Source: Planctomycetaceae bacterium (lineage in GTDB: Bacteria; Planctomycetota; Planctomycetia; Planctomycetales; Planctomycetaceae). Taken from it: DNA of 48,459 nucleotides. Made by a program: the position numbers and the translations under genes. The stretch's first letter is position 1. Each line of letters starts with the position of its first letter. Where the stretch lies: positions 1 to 48,459 of the forward strand of contig JAEUII010000116.1 in the NCBI GenBank assembly GCA_016795145.1. The letters run 5' to 3'. Under the pieces are notes generated by a model, which ran no database searches, was not told where the DNA came from, and saw only the letters and a program-made list of their open reading frames with translations. Of the stretch, positions 24,792 to 35,300 are shown piece after piece.

Positions 24792-27700
24792 TTACGGAAG
24801 CCGTCGTCGTGACGCAAGGTCCGGCAGTTGTCCGTAGCGATGTCGTGTTTCCGAGACACTCTGTTCCCTGAGCCAGCGAGCCAGCTCGATTCGGCCGCTG
24901 GCCATCATCGGAGCATTGATCCAGTTCAGTCCGGATTCATACGCCGCCTGCAGTACGCTGTCGCCAGGCACGGCCACGGTTCGCAGGAATTCCGCCTGCG
25001 TTGCAAGCTCGGGCAGTCGCGAGATCAGTTGCTCGTCGCTTTCTTCTGATGCAATGCTCAGGATCAAAGGTGTTCCCGTGATCTTCGATGCCAGCTGAGC
25101 CCGATCGATGATCAACTGATCGCGTGTGGACAGTCGAAGAATGACTCCTCGCGCCGGTCGGTAACGGAAGACGTTTGATTCACACCGCAGGCCCGATGGA
25201 TCGTGCCCGACCGCAAAGTGCTCCTTCCAGACCTGCTCGTAATCGTTCGGACGCTGACCGGCATCGGAAAGCCGAGACAGACTCAGCACATAATTAGGCC
25301 CCCCAGCTTTTGCTCCTGGACCGATGCAGGATTTCTTCCAGCCGCCAAATGGCTGTCGCTGCACGATGGCCCCTGTGATCGGTCGATTCACATAAAGGTT
25401 GCCTGCCTGCACTCGTTCTTTCCACCAGTCGACTTCGTCCGGATCCAGCGAATGAAGTCCCGCGGTCAATCCGTAATCGGTTGCGTTCTGCCATGCGACA
25501 GCTTCTTCCAGGGAGCCAGCTCGCATCAGTCCAAGCACCGGTCCAAAACACTCCGTCAAATGGAACCATGACCCTGGCTTCACGCCCAGGCGAATGCCGG
25601 GTGTCCAGGACCATGGATCGTTTGCATATTGCCGAGGCTCCAGGAGCCACTCTTCACCATCTTCCAGAGTTGTCAGTGCTCTTTGAAGATCACTGCCCGG
25701 TTCAATGACCAGCGGCGTGATAATGCTGCGAGGATCGGAAGCAGGACCGACATGCAAACTGGCCGCCGCATCACGCAGCTGTCGACGGAACATCGGATCG
25801 TCGTACACTTCCGCTTCAAGAATCGCGAGACTGGCGGCACTGCATTTCTGACCGGAATGCCCGAAGGCCGAACGCACAAGATCCTTGATCGCCAGTTCTC
25901 GATCCGCCTGAGCCGTAACAGCCAGCGAGTTCTTGCCGCTCGTCTCGGCCATCAGCGGCAACGACGGTCGCCATGTTTGAAACTTCTGAGCCGTCTCGTA
26001 CCCGCCTGTCAGAACGACACAGCTGACCCGAGGATCCGTGATCATCTTTCGGCCGGTTTCCCCGTTGCATGGAAAGAAGTGCAGAACATCTCGCGGAACA
26101 CCGGCTGCCCACAACTGATTCACCAGCAACCACGCAATCTGCGATGTCGCGCGAGCGGGTTTCAGGATGACGCTGTTTCCGGCCATCAGTGCTGCCATCA
26201 CTCCGCCGCCCGGAATGGCATACGGGAAGTTCCAGGGTGAAATCACCGCCACGATTCCCAGCGCCTGTGCATTCACGCCGGCCGGGGCCTGTGCAGTGCG
26301 AGCATAGTAGCGTGCGAAGTCGATCGCTTCGGAGACTTCTCCGTCGGCATCATTGATGGCTTTCTTACCGTCAGCCCGAAGGCATGCGATCGCGGTGAAT
26401 CGCTGGCTGCTCATCAGGTCCGCCGCGCGATTCAGGATGCGAGCTCGGCCTGCGACTCCAAGTGATTCCCATGCCGTTTGCGCAGACGATGCCGTCTTCA
26501 GCATAGCGTCCAGTTCCGGTAACTCGGGAAGAATCTCCGGCTTCCAGGTTCGCCATGCAGCGTTCAGGGCAGATCGAATTTGCGGCTGAGTCCAGTCGGA
26601 GTCCGGTTCATTGAGAAAGCGTTCCGAAGCCGATGGCTGCACTGCGGGGAAACGTCGACGAGATTCATCCGACACTGTCACGCGATCATTCCAGCCCTGC
26701 ACAAACCGAGCACGCTGACGTTCCCATTCGGCCGACCCCGGCTTCATCGCAAACATCTCGCGAAGGAAGTTGTCCGGAGCAGTATTCTCATCCAGCCGTC
26801 GAACCAGATACGCCATCGCACTCAGGAAATCGTCGCGACGAACAGCCGGAGCATACAGTAGCAAGCTCCCCGCCGTGTCACGAACCGCTCGTGCCTGATG
26901 ATTCGCCATCCCTTCGAGCATTTCGATCTCGACGGAGTCCTGCACTCCATGCATCTCCCGCAGTGTCAGAGCCAGCGCAACGTCGAACAGATTGTGACTG
27001 GCAACGCCAAGTCGAACGGCCCTGATGCTGTCCGGCTGGCAGCCATACTCTAGCAGTCGCCGGAAATTGGCATCCGTATCGGCCTTGGTCATGTAAGGTG
27101 CCTGATGCCAGCCATGCTGTTCCGCCTCAACAGCCTCCATCGCCAGATTCGCGCCTTTCACGAGACGAATCTTGATGCGAGCACCGCTGTTCGAAACGCG
27201 CCGCTTCGCCCATTCTGTCAATTGCCGCTGTGCCGCTGCAGAATCCGGCAGGTAGGCCTGCAGAACGATTCCCGCCGAAAGACTCAGAAACTCCGGCTCG
27301 TCAAGAACTTCACAGAACGCTGCGATCGTCAGAGCCAGGTCGCGATACTCTTCCATATCCAGATTAACGAATTTCCCTTTCAGCGATGCCGCGCGATACA
27401 GGGTTCTCAGGCGAGACTTGATTTCGACCAGTGTCTCATCCCATGCCACCAGGCTGATCTGACTGAAGATGGCAGAGATCTTTACGGAGATGTAGTTGAC
27501 CGCAGGATTGGACAGATGGTCAAGCACCGCAGAAAGACGATGTTCCGCTTCCTGTTCGCCAAGGACCGCTTCACCCAGATGATTCAGGTTGATGCGAAAT
27601 CCCTCGGCAGCGCGGCGATTCAAGTACTGATTTAAATCGTCCTTCTCGCCCGACAGAATCACGCGAGCACTGTCGGCTCTCATTCGGTCTGCCACGGCCG

Positions 27701-28025
27701 GCATTACCGTTTCCGGAATCAACTTGCTCGCGACCGCACCAGCGCTGATCAGTAGTCGATCGGTCACAGACAGGTATCGAGGAACACCATACGACTTCAG
27801 CAGTCCTCGCCATCGTTCCGCCACGACGGCGTTGTTGTGGCTTCGAAAGACTTCATCCACCATTGCAAACGTGAAGGCTTTGCCAGCCGGATCGTTCATC
27901 ATCCTCGCCAGCTTCGCCGCGTCTTTGCGTTCCATCGAAGACTGCTGACGAAGAGCCGTTGAAAGGAGACGTTCGGCAAGAACCACTGCACGCTGGCCGA
28001 TCTCGTTTTCATTGACTGAAGCCAC
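24792..28025 (-). CDS. putA: Bifunctional proline dehydrogenase / 1-pyrroline-5-carboxylate dehydrogenase
   Basis: 1077 residues, GTG start at 28025 with AAGGAAA upstream. The N-terminal half (about 100-470) is the FAD-binding proline dehydrogenase barrel (MEEYRDL, then RVSNSGARIKIRLVKGAN and the closing YLVRRLDENTA). The second half (about 510-960) is the aldehyde dehydrogenase domain, with PWNFPYAIPGGG, catalytic base Glu near 693 in AETSGKN, and nucleophile Cys near 728 in GHSGQKCSAAS. A C-terminal extension of about 120 residues is usual for this branch. No N-terminal DNA-binding domain is present, so it is not self-regulating like the E. coli protein. It converts proline to glutamate. 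Divergent from a PAS-AraC regulator. Confidence 0.94.
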   Translation of the reverse strand: MASVNENEIGQRAVVLAERLLSTALRQQSSMERKDAAKLARMMNDPAGKAFTFAMVDEVFRSHNNAVVAERWRGLLKSYGVPRYLSVTDRLLISAGAVASKLIPETVMPAVADRMRADSARVILSGEKDDLNQYLNRRAAEGFRINLNHLGEAVLGEQEAEHRLSAVLDHLSNPAVNYISVKISAIFSQISLVAWDETLVEIKSRLRTLYRAASLKGKFVNLDMEEYRDLALTIAAFCEVLDEPEFLSLSAGIVLQAYLPDSAAAQRQLTEWAKRRVSNSGARIKIRLVKGANLAMEAVEAEQHGWHQAPYMTKADTDANFRRLLEYGCQPDSIRAVRLGVASHNLFDVALALTLREMHGVQDSVEIEMLEGMANHQARAVRDTAGSLLLYAPAVRRDDFLSAMAYLVRRLDENTAPDNFLREMFAMKPGSAEWERQRARFVQGWNDRVTVSDESRRRFPAVQPSASERFLNEPDSDWTQPQIRSALNAAWRTWKPEILPELPELDAMLKTASSAQTAWESLGVAGRARILNRAADLMSSQRFTAIACLRADGKKAINDADGEVSEAIDFARYYARTAQAPAGVNAQALGIVAVISPWNFPYAIPGGGVMAALMAGNSVILKPARATSQIAWLLVNQLWAAGVPRDVLHFFPCNGETGRKMITDPRVSCVVLTGGYETAQKFQTWRPSLPLMAETSGKNSLAVTAQADRELAIKDLVRSAFGHSGQKCSAASLAILEAEVYDDPMFRRQLRDAAASLHVGPASDPRSIITPLVIEPGSDLQRALTTLEDGEEWLLEPRQYANDPWSWTPGIRLGVKPGSWFHLTECFGPVLGLMRAGSLEEAVAWQNATDYGLTAGLHSLDPDEVDWWKERVQAGNLYVNRPITGAIVQRQPFGGWKKSCIGPGAKAGGPNYVLSLSRLSDAGQRPNDYEQVWKEHFAVGHDPSGLRCESNVFRYRPARGVILRLSTRDQLIIDRAQLASKITGTPLILSIASEESDEQLISRLPELATQAEFLRTVAVPGDSVLQAAYESGLNWINAPMMASGRIELARWLREQSVSETRHRYGQLPDLASRRRLP

Positions 28026-28050
28026 GGGAATTTCCTTTTGCGGAACAGCT

Positions 28051-28143
28051 AGCGGCAGGGCGCAAGCCCTCCGGTTTGTGCTCGCCTTTGGTTTGTGCTC
28101 GCCCTTAGTTTGGTCAACACCGGAGGGCTCGCGCCCTTCCGCT
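28051..28143. repeat. Inverted repeat between putA and the AraC gene
   Basis: Arms of 25 bases (28051-28075 and 28119-28143; left begins AGCGGCAGGGCGCAAG, right ends GCGCCCTTCCGCT) pair with few mismatches around a spacer that itself has a short tandem (TTTGTGCTCGCC). It lies inside the divergent intergenic region, so it may sit in a 5' leader. Confidence 0.8.
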
Positions 28144-28292
28144 GCTTCGATGTGGTGGGAAATTTGATGAGCGAAGCGTACGACAGAAGTCAGAGAGAAT
28201 CGTGGTGTTATTCTGAATTGTCGATGCGGAAAAAATACAAAACGGTACGATGCGACAAGCGAACGTGATTCACCATGGCTCAGTGAGTGTTT

Positions 28293-29063
28293 ATGGCTGC
28301 CCGTCCGACATCCAAACGGCTTCCCAGTCAGCGTGAGCAGATTCTGCGATCTGCTCCGGGGCTCGATGTCATGGAGACTCTGTTTGACACGATCGGTGAC
28401 ATTTTGTTCTGTGCGAAAGACCGTTCACGGCGATATGTCGCTGCCAACGATGCCTTCGTTCGGCGTGCCGGATTTCAACATCGAACGCAGCTGCTTGGGC
28501 GAACTGCGTCGGAGATCTTCCCGGCTGTTCTGGCCGCCGGATATGAACAGCAGGATGACGAAGTGTTTTCCAAAGGCACAACTCTGCGTGACCGCCTGGA
28601 AATGATCACTCAGGCCGACGGAGGTGTCGGCTGGTTTGTGTCTCAAAAAGTTCCCGTCCGTTCTGCTTCCGGAGATGTGATCGCACTCGCAGGAATTTCG
28701 CGTGACCTGGATACACCAGCATCGCGTGGAGCGGAACTTGGTACGCTGGCAGGCGTTCTGGAGACTCTGCATCGCGATTGCAGCAAACCGCTTCGAATCG
28801 AACAGCTTGCAAAGAGCAGCGGGCTCTCCTGGAGCCAGTTTGAACGGCGAGTCAGACGCATCACCGGCCTGACACCTCGTCAGATTCTGACGAAAGCTCG
28901 CATCGAACAAGCCGCTCAGGCACTGCGAGCCACAGACGAGCCACTGCTTTCGATCGCACTGGGATGCGGGTTCTATGATCAGGCCGCGTTCAGCCGACAG
29001 TTCCGAAGCGCAACAGGAATGGCGCCTGGGGAATATCGGCGGGCCTTTCGTAAAGCCGAGTAA
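28293..29063 (+). CDS. AraC-family transcriptional regulator with N-terminal PAS domain
   Basis: 256 residues from the ATG at 28293. Residues about 20-135 are a PAS domain (GDILFCAKDRSRRYVAANDAF, then LGRTASEIFP and DVIALAGISRDL). The C-terminal 100 residues carry the two helix-turn-helix units of AraC regulators (EQLAKSSGLSWSQFERRVR; then LLSIALGCGFYDQAAFSRQFR, and GMAPGEYRR). It probably senses a small ligand or redox state and controls nearby promoters; putA, transcribed away from it, is the obvious candidate target, but that is inference from position. Confidence 0.9.
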   Translation: MAARPTSKRLPSQREQILRSAPGLDVMETLFDTIGDILFCAKDRSRRYVAANDAFVRRAGFQHRTQLLGRTASEIFPAVLAAGYEQQDDEVFSKGTTLRDRLEMITQADGGVGWFVSQKVPVRSASGDVIALAGISRDLDTPASRGAELGTLAGVLETLHRDCSKPLRIEQLAKSSGLSWSQFERRVRRITGLTPRQILTKARIEQAAQALRATDEPLLSIALGCGFYDQAAFSRQFRSATGMAPGEYRRAFRKAE

Positions 29064-29258
29064 AGAGCTGCTCTATCGGCATTCAGCGTCATTTGTTTGC
29101 GATTCGGGCCCTTCGTTCCTCACGCCGAGGGTTTGCTGGTTCTTGATTATTCCTTGTTTGTTATGGAATCGCAGGAGTCGCAGGAATCGCACGCGGCGGG
29201 CTCACGCCGCACCGCTCGCCACCTTCTCTTCTGGCAAGGGGGTGTCAGTTCAACTCCG

Positions 29259-30440
29259 TCAGTGCTGAACCACTTTTCGCAGCACGATCATGCCGACGAC
29301 ACCCAGAATCAGATTCGGGATCCACATGGCCCACCAGGGATCGACCGTTCCGTTCTTCGACAGATTCATCATCAGAAACATAACGGGATAATACACCAGC
29401 AGGATGGGCAGGAAGCACATGATGAAGCTGGTGATGAACTGTCGGCGAGCCTGAAACATGGAGAACGGACCGCCGACAAAGGCAAAGAACAGACAGCTTG
29501 CGGACATCGAAAAGCGGCTGTAAATCTCAGCCCGAAATCGACGCTCATCCTCAAGGGCCTTCTTCTTTTCATGCATCATTTTTGCCATCGATGCACCCGT
29601 CAGTTCAGAAAAGTCTCCGGTAAGAAGCATCGCGATGGCTTCCTGGTTTACCTGAACGTCTTTCGTCTTTTGAAGCTCGATCGATTCGGCGATCCGAGTC
29701 TTCAGGGTCGACAGTGTCAGGTGCCTGGCCTTAGCCTTGCCGATTTGTTCCGGTAGCGGAAATGACAGTTCGGTACGTCCAAGTTCAGCTTCAGAATCAC
29801 TTCCCGCCCTTGATCCCTGAGCATCCTTCAGTGTCAGTCGAATTTCTTTGCGTTCCAGATCAAAACGAATACGAGCCTCTCTGGCACGCACACTGATCTG
29901 CTGATGATTTGAGGCACGGTACTGGAACGTGGCATCGATCAGGGTTCGATTGCGCACATCATGCACGGTAATCGAATAGCCCTTGTTGGCATCGCTGTAA
30001 TGATGCTGACTTGTCAGGACATCAAGGAAGATGTCTTCAATCGCCTGAGTGACGATGCGTTCGATATTGTCGACGGCCCAGGGAATCGCAAAGTTCGTCA
30101 GGCCAAAGGAGCCGACGGTAAGAATGGCACCAAGCAGAAACGCAGGAGCCAGCAACTGGTTGGCACTGACACCGGCAGCCTTGGCGGCAATGACCTCCAG
30201 GTCACCGGAGATGCGACCGTAGACAACACACACGGCCAGCAGCAGAGTCGCGGGAATCGTGAAGGGCAGCATGCTGGGAACAACAAAGGGCATGATTTGC
30301 AGAATCTGCACCATCCCCAAACCACGCTCCGTGGCTTCGCGAAACAATCCCACGAAGACAAGCATGATCGTCAGCACAACAACCAAAAGGCTGAAGACTC
30401 TGACAAGCTCGCCAAAGATGTATCGCTGAAGAAGCTTCAC
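29259..30440 (-). CDS. LptF/LptG-family permease
   Basis: 393 residues, GTG start at 30440 with GGAAGGA upstream. Hydrophobic helices lie near residues 12-35, 50-72 and 98-118, then a periplasmic beta-rich region of about 160 residues, then three helices near the C-terminus (about 305-380). This 3+3 topology with a large jelly-roll loop is that of YjgP/YjgQ proteins, which with LptB extract lipopolysaccharide from the inner membrane. Only one such gene is present here, without its usual partner beside it. The length fits the family (about 360-400). Confidence 0.9.
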   Translation of the reverse strand: MKLLQRYIFGELVRVFSLLVVVLTIMLVFVGLFREATERGLGMVQILQIMPFVVPSMLPFTIPATLLLAVCVVYGRISGDLEVIAAKAAGVSANQLLAPAFLLGAILTVGSFGLTNFAIPWAVDNIERIVTQAIEDIFLDVLTSQHHYSDANKGYSITVHDVRNRTLIDATFQYRASNHQQISVRAREARIRFDLERKEIRLTLKDAQGSRAGSDSEAELGRTELSFPLPEQIGKAKARHLTLSTLKTRIAESIELQKTKDVQVNQEAIAMLLTGDFSELTGASMAKMMHEKKKALEDERRFRAEIYSRFSMSASCLFFAFVGGPFSMFQARRQFITSFIMCFLPILLVYYPVMFLMMNLSKNGTVDPWWAMWIPNLILGVVGMIVLRKVVQH

Positions 30441-30472
30441 TGACGTCCTTCCGTGGACTCTTGCGATGCAAC

Positions 30473-30501
30473 AAAAAACGCCGACAGTTCGTCGGCGTTT
30501 T
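30473..30501 (-). terminator. Intrinsic terminator between lipoprotein-like gene and permease gene
   Basis: AAAACGCCGAC / GTCGGCGTTTT with a five-base loop; on the minus strand it ends in six T residues. It ends the transcript from 31103 and separates it from the permease gene. Confidence 0.88.
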
Positions 30502-30620
30502 CCTGCCGCTCCGAAGGAGCGAGATTAGTGAATTCAGCCAAATTCGGCAATCCCGATCTGATTCTGGCAACCACAGCCCACGTGTTGCCGGTCCACCGGT
30601 TTCGCCGAACAGCCGACCGC

Positions 30621-31103
30621 TTAGCGGACTGACAGTTTGAGGTCCAAAGTGGTGCTTCCGCCGTCGGGAACAGTGATTTTCAGGCCGGAGGTTTTGGCGT
30701 TGATGTATTTTCGCGGAACCAGGTAAATGGTCTCCTTGTCCGGATCTTCCGCCTTATCCTTGTCGGCCCCTGGTGGGGCAATTTCCGACAGGCTCATCGC
30801 ACTATCCGGTGTCGGAGCAGCAGCGCCTGGTCCTGAGATCTTGATCACTGAAACAAAATGTTCGCCCACTGGTGCTCCATCACCTTCCTCGTAACTGGTA
30901 ATGGCAAAGCGGCCTTCGAGGTCCGTTGTTCCAAAACAAGGACGTCCACCATTCACGGGCTCAAATGTCACCGTGGCGCCTTCAACCGGATTTCCGTCGA
31001 GAGTCACAATGCCCGACGCTTTCGCTATGTCGGGGCGGTCGCCTTTTGAGCAGCCCATCGGAAACGCGAAAAGGCACAGGGCCAGAAGAGTACAACGAGA
31101 CAT
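30621..31103 (-). CDS. Exported carboxypeptidase-regulatory-like domain protein, probable lipoprotein
   Basis: 160 residues from the ATG at 31103. A short hydrophobic leader ends in FPMGC, a loose lipobox, so Cys17 may carry a lipid. The mature part is a single beta-sandwich of the transthyretin/carboxypeptidase-regulatory kind (ASGIVTLDGNPVEGATVTFEP, then TTDLEGRFAITSYEEGDGAPVG), with a Pro/Asp/Lys-rich stretch near residue 110. Such small proteins commonly accompany DUF1559 genes in planctomycetes, and one lies just upstream on the same strand, separated by a terminator. Function unknown. Confidence 0.82.
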   Translation of the reverse strand: MSRCTLLALCLFAFPMGCSKGDRPDIAKASGIVTLDGNPVEGATVTFEPVNGGRPCFGTTDLEGRFAITSYEEGDGAPVGEHFVSVIKISGPGAAAPTPDSAMSLSEIAPPGADKDKAEDPDKETIYLVPRKYINAKTSGLKITVPDGGSTTLDLKLSVR

Positions 31104-31143
31104 TACAGGTTCCATCTCAGGAAAAACATACAGGCATTGGATC

Positions 31144-31174
31144 AAAAAGACCCCTGCCGAATCGGACAGGGGTC
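31144..31174 (-). terminator. Intrinsic terminator of the DUF1559 gene
   Basis: GACCCCTG-x-CCGATTCGG-CAGGGGTC followed by TTTTT on the minus strand, 27 bases after the stop codon. Confidence 0.9.
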
Positions 31175-31200
31175 AATCGCTCGCGACAAGCAGGCTCGAA

Positions 31201-32181
31201 TCATTCACCTGGAACGGTGACGACCTGGCCGTCTGCTTTGGCACCAAGTCGGTTGTAGGTCGTGTGATCAATATTCTCTGAGATGAATCGCACGGCGCCG
31301 TCGCCCAGAAGGAACTGTGCACCGCCCGTGTGGCGTGATCGGAAGCCAAACTCATCCGTCCAGTTGTTGACCCAGTTACAACCCGTGTTCGCAGCTTCAA
31401 CACAGGTGTTCAGATTGATGGGGTAAATCGTTGATGCCATCCCCTGTCCGTTATTGGCTTGCAACCAGCCCTGTCGCATGTGATTACTGCACTCTGGCCG
31501 CACTTCTCCGATGTAGATCGTATTGGAAAGTCCATCGGGGCAGTCTTTCATGGAGTCGCTTCGGCCATTTCGGTGAAAGGGACCGGACACTCCGCTTGCG
31601 TGTGTATCCCCCATCCTGTAGCCAAGATACTTGTCCGGACAGGTTGGTGACTGGGCCGGATTGCCGCCTGTGGGGCTTCCAGCGTTTGATGCTCCCTTGC
31701 TGCCAGCATAATTCTGAACTGTACTGACATTGTTGAAGCGGTTCCCGGCTGTGTCCGACGGGCAAACGAAACCAGGAACGAAGAACACCTGACGCATCAG
31801 TCGCCCATCCGGCAATGTGGCGTCATTGACGTTATAGGATGGTGCTGGCGGGCTGTTGAACGGGATCTGATTAAACATGTTTGACTGCTCAACATACGGC
31901 AGCAGGTGAGTCAGCAGGCTCCCTTGCTGGTACGTTCGTCCGCCGTTGACATTGTTCCAGAAAGAACCCGGTGGAAACTTGTTGAACACATCGTGATAGT
32001 TGTGAAGAGCAATCCCCAGCTGGTGCAGATTATTCTTACACTGTGTTCGCCGAGCAGCCTCACGAGCCTGCTGCACGGCAGGAAGCAGAAGGGCCACAAG
32101 AATGGCGATAATGGCAATGACCACCAGCAGCTCAATCAGGGTGAACCCTGACTTACGCGTTCTTTGACTTCGCAGGCTCAT
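31201..32181 (-). CDS. DUF1559 pseudopilin-like protein
   Basis: 326 residues from the ATG at 32181, with GGAG seven bases upstream. The N-terminus carries a type IV prepilin cleavage site, GFTLIELLVVIAIIAILVAL, with cleavage expected after Gly and Glu at +5. The conserved CKNNLHQLGIALHNYHD follows, and the C-terminus has the H-x9-DG-like block HTGGAQFLLGDGAVRFI. This is the large planctomycete DUF1559 family, present in dozens to hundreds of copies per genome. It should be exported and processed by a prepilin peptidase; its role is not established. Confidence 0.95.
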   Translation of the reverse strand: MSLRSQRTRKSGFTLIELLVVIAIIAILVALLLPAVQQAREAARRTQCKNNLHQLGIALHNYHDVFNKFPPGSFWNNVNGGRTYQQGSLLTHLLPYVEQSNMFNQIPFNSPPAPSYNVNDATLPDGRLMRQVFFVPGFVCPSDTAGNRFNNVSTVQNYAGSKGASNAGSPTGGNPAQSPTCPDKYLGYRMGDTHASGVSGPFHRNGRSDSMKDCPDGLSNTIYIGEVRPECSNHMRQGWLQANNGQGMASTIYPINLNTCVEAANTGCNWVNNWTDEFGFRSRHTGGAQFLLGDGAVRFISENIDHTTYNRLGAKADGQVVTVPGE

Positions 32182-32371
32182 CAACTCACTCCGGGAAAGA
32201 AAAGGATTAAACTGGATGGAGCGTATTTCGCCCGTCAGTTCATGTCAACGTTTGAGCAAAGTTGCTGACAGTTTACGCAAATCTCCTGTTTAACAGAGAC
32301 ATGTGTGCAGACATTATGGCGTGGCACTCGGTGTAGAACAGCCAGTGGTCGCTGCGACCTTCGACTAACCT

Positions 32372-35300
32372 CTACGGCAGAAACAGGAATTCATTGCTGT
32401 TCATCAGCGACCGACAAACAACCGCCAGGCCATACTTTTCAGCCGCCTCGCCAAGGATTCTTACCTCATCCTCCGACGGAGCTCGTCCCAGCGTGTTTCG
32501 GTACACAAACAGGAGCTGCTTCTGAAGATCCTCGCCGGCTTCACGTCGAGCCCTCTGTTCCAGCTTCTCCGCACGTTGAATCACAAACGGACTGTTGAAC
32601 AGATTCAGAGCCTGCAGGGCGGTGGTTGAGCGACTTCGTTTCGGCATTGACTGTCCTGCATCCGGACAATCGAAGGCTCCGAAGACGGGGACAGGTTCCA
32701 TTCGAACATGATGAGCGTAAATCATCCGTCGCAGCTCTTCCTCGGTGAAGTCTTCCACCGGAGGAAAGCCATCGAGCCCTCCCTTGGCTTTGAAAAAGTT
32801 AAAGCCCGGGCCGCCTGCCTTCAGATTCAGTTCCCCCGTCACAAACAAGAGGCTGTCGCGAATCGCTTCACTCTCCAGCCGTCGCGAAGCAAATCGCCAG
32901 AGCCATTCATTGTTGCCGTCTGCGGCAGCAGCCTGCTGACGAATGGCAGAAGATTGCCGGTACGTGGACGAGGTCATCATCAGACGATGCATGTGCTTAA
33001 TCGACCAGCCACTTCGAATGAACTCCGCAGCCAGCCAGTCCAATAACTCAGGATGCGACGGTGCATCTCCGTTGATCCCAAAGTCATTCGGAGTCTCCAC
33101 GATGCCGCGACCAAAATGATGCTGCCACAGTCGATTCACGAAGACTCGCGCGGTCAGTGGATTGGAGGGCGATGAAAGCCAGTTCGCTAATTCTCTCCGT
33201 CGAGTCTGCTCGTCGGTCAACTCGGGCGACATCACGTTCGAAGTGGAACCTGGCTGAGAAAGTGCCTCAGCATTCGGGCCTGTCTGAAACACCGCGGGCA
33301 ACGTTGGCTTCGTTTCCGAGACCTTCTGTTCCGGATCACCTCGTCGCAGCAAAAACGTCTGATCCGGTGCATGAAAAACACCCGCAAAGACCATGCGTGG
33401 CGCGAGAAGTTCTGTCTGAGTCTTCTTCAATAGATGCAGCTCATTCGCAAGACCTGCCACTTCATCCTCGGACTGTGACGGTGCATCGCGCAGCAGGGCC
33501 TGAATGGGATCCCATGGTGTCTCAGGGGGAACTCGATCCTGACTGCTGGCCACGGTCGTCCATGTTTGGCCATCCATCGATACAGCAATCTCGTAACGAA
33601 CTGGCAGACGATCAGCGAACTTTCCTTCACGATCGCGCGCCCATTCGATGTGGTCGATTTCCAGCGGCTCTGGAAACTCCAGCTGCACCCATCCTCGTCC
33701 TCGTTCATTGGAGATCCAGCTTTGACTGTTGCCATACAGCCCGTCGTTGATGTGCTTCAGTTGATGAATGCCGATGTCAGAATAGTTGCCAGACGAAGTC
33801 GGTTTGACACCTCGGCTTGCCAGGGCCAGGTTCTCCGGCGGAGCCGTGGGGCCGAACACTTCCAGTTCGTCAATGCACGGTTCGTATCGATCATTCTCAC
33901 TGGTTGCTGTCGTCGTGAGGCGAACATAACGAGCGGCGATTTTCGGAAAATGTTCGGATGTCTGCCGAGCATTCACGGGGGCACGAAGCCTGGGAAGTAT
34001 TCCCTGATCACCGGACGTCGATTCCTGAAGAACCAGAACATCGGCCGTGATGCCAGTGCCGGTATCTCCACCACGCAGCACAATCTTCGACGATGGCTGC
34101 AACTGGACAGGCCCAACATCCTGAAGGCCACTCCAAAGCGGCACCTGCTCCGTCATGCCTTCCTTGATGCCGGCCTGGTAGTACTGATCAACACTCGCCA
34201 GCTGTTCCTGATCGGATTTCGTGGCGAGATCTCCGTCGCGGTCAAGAATGTATCGAGCGTCTCGAGTATGGACTCCGCTGCCGTGCGCCCCCCACGAAAG
34301 CCACAACCGAAATGTTCCTTCAACATTCGGAGACCATACCGCCACATCTTCGCCCGGAACATTGTTCCACCACGTGTAGCGACCTGCACTGAGATTAGCC
34401 TGACGATCGCGACTGCCAGGATCGTTTCGATACCCGGGCTTAGTCCCTTCCGGGTTCTGTCCAGGACCGTTCGGCGTCTTCAGGAACTGAACGTACCGAG
34501 TATCCTCTTCATCCATAATGAGTGTTCTGGCAACAGTCGCCAGCGGCACGGTGTCTCGCAATCGCTTCTGCAGCTCATCGATCCGAGGCTGCAGTTCCTG
34601 AGCTTTGACTTTGCGCTGCTGAAGCCCCGGATCCACCAGGGGACGATCGCCGTAATCGATCCCGGAGAAGTATGCCTGAAGACAGTAGTAGTCCTGCTGA
34701 GTAATCGGGTCGAACTTGTGATCGTGGCATCGAGCGCAGCCGATCGTCATTCCCAGAATCGCACTGCTGGTGCCAACGATGATCTCATCGAGTGCATCCT
34801 GACGAGCCAGTCGCTTCGATGCATCATCCGCGCCGATTTGACCAGGCAGCAGAACGGCCGACGCGACAAGGAAACCCGTTGCAGCATCTTCACCATAAAG
34901 ATCCCCGGCGATCTGTTCCCGGACAAACTGATCGTACGGACGATCTTCGTTCAGCGCGCGGATCACATAGTCGCGGTATGGCCAGGCATTGTCGCGCGAG
35001 GTGTTGACTTCAAACCCATGAGTATCCGCATAACGGACGACATCAAGCCAGTGCTGAGCCCATCGTTCACCGTAGCGAGGACTGGCGAGCAGTGAATCGA
35101 CAAGCTGCGGCCACGCCTGTGGGTCACGCAAATTTGCAAACGCATCAACGTCTTCCGGCCGCGGAGGCAATCCGGTCAGATCAAGAAACGCACGTCGAAC
35201 GAGCGTCGTCGAAGCGGCTTCAGGATTCGGTTCCAGCCGGTGTTCTCGCAGTGACTTCAGAATGAACGCATCAATCGGGTTCCTGACAAACTGTCGAGCT

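Noticed and set aside
33566..35095. A 509-codon plus-strand frame inside the PSD1/DUF1553 gene
   Set aside because: It lies wholly opposite a clearly coding gene and has no family features; its length comes from the host gene's codon bias.
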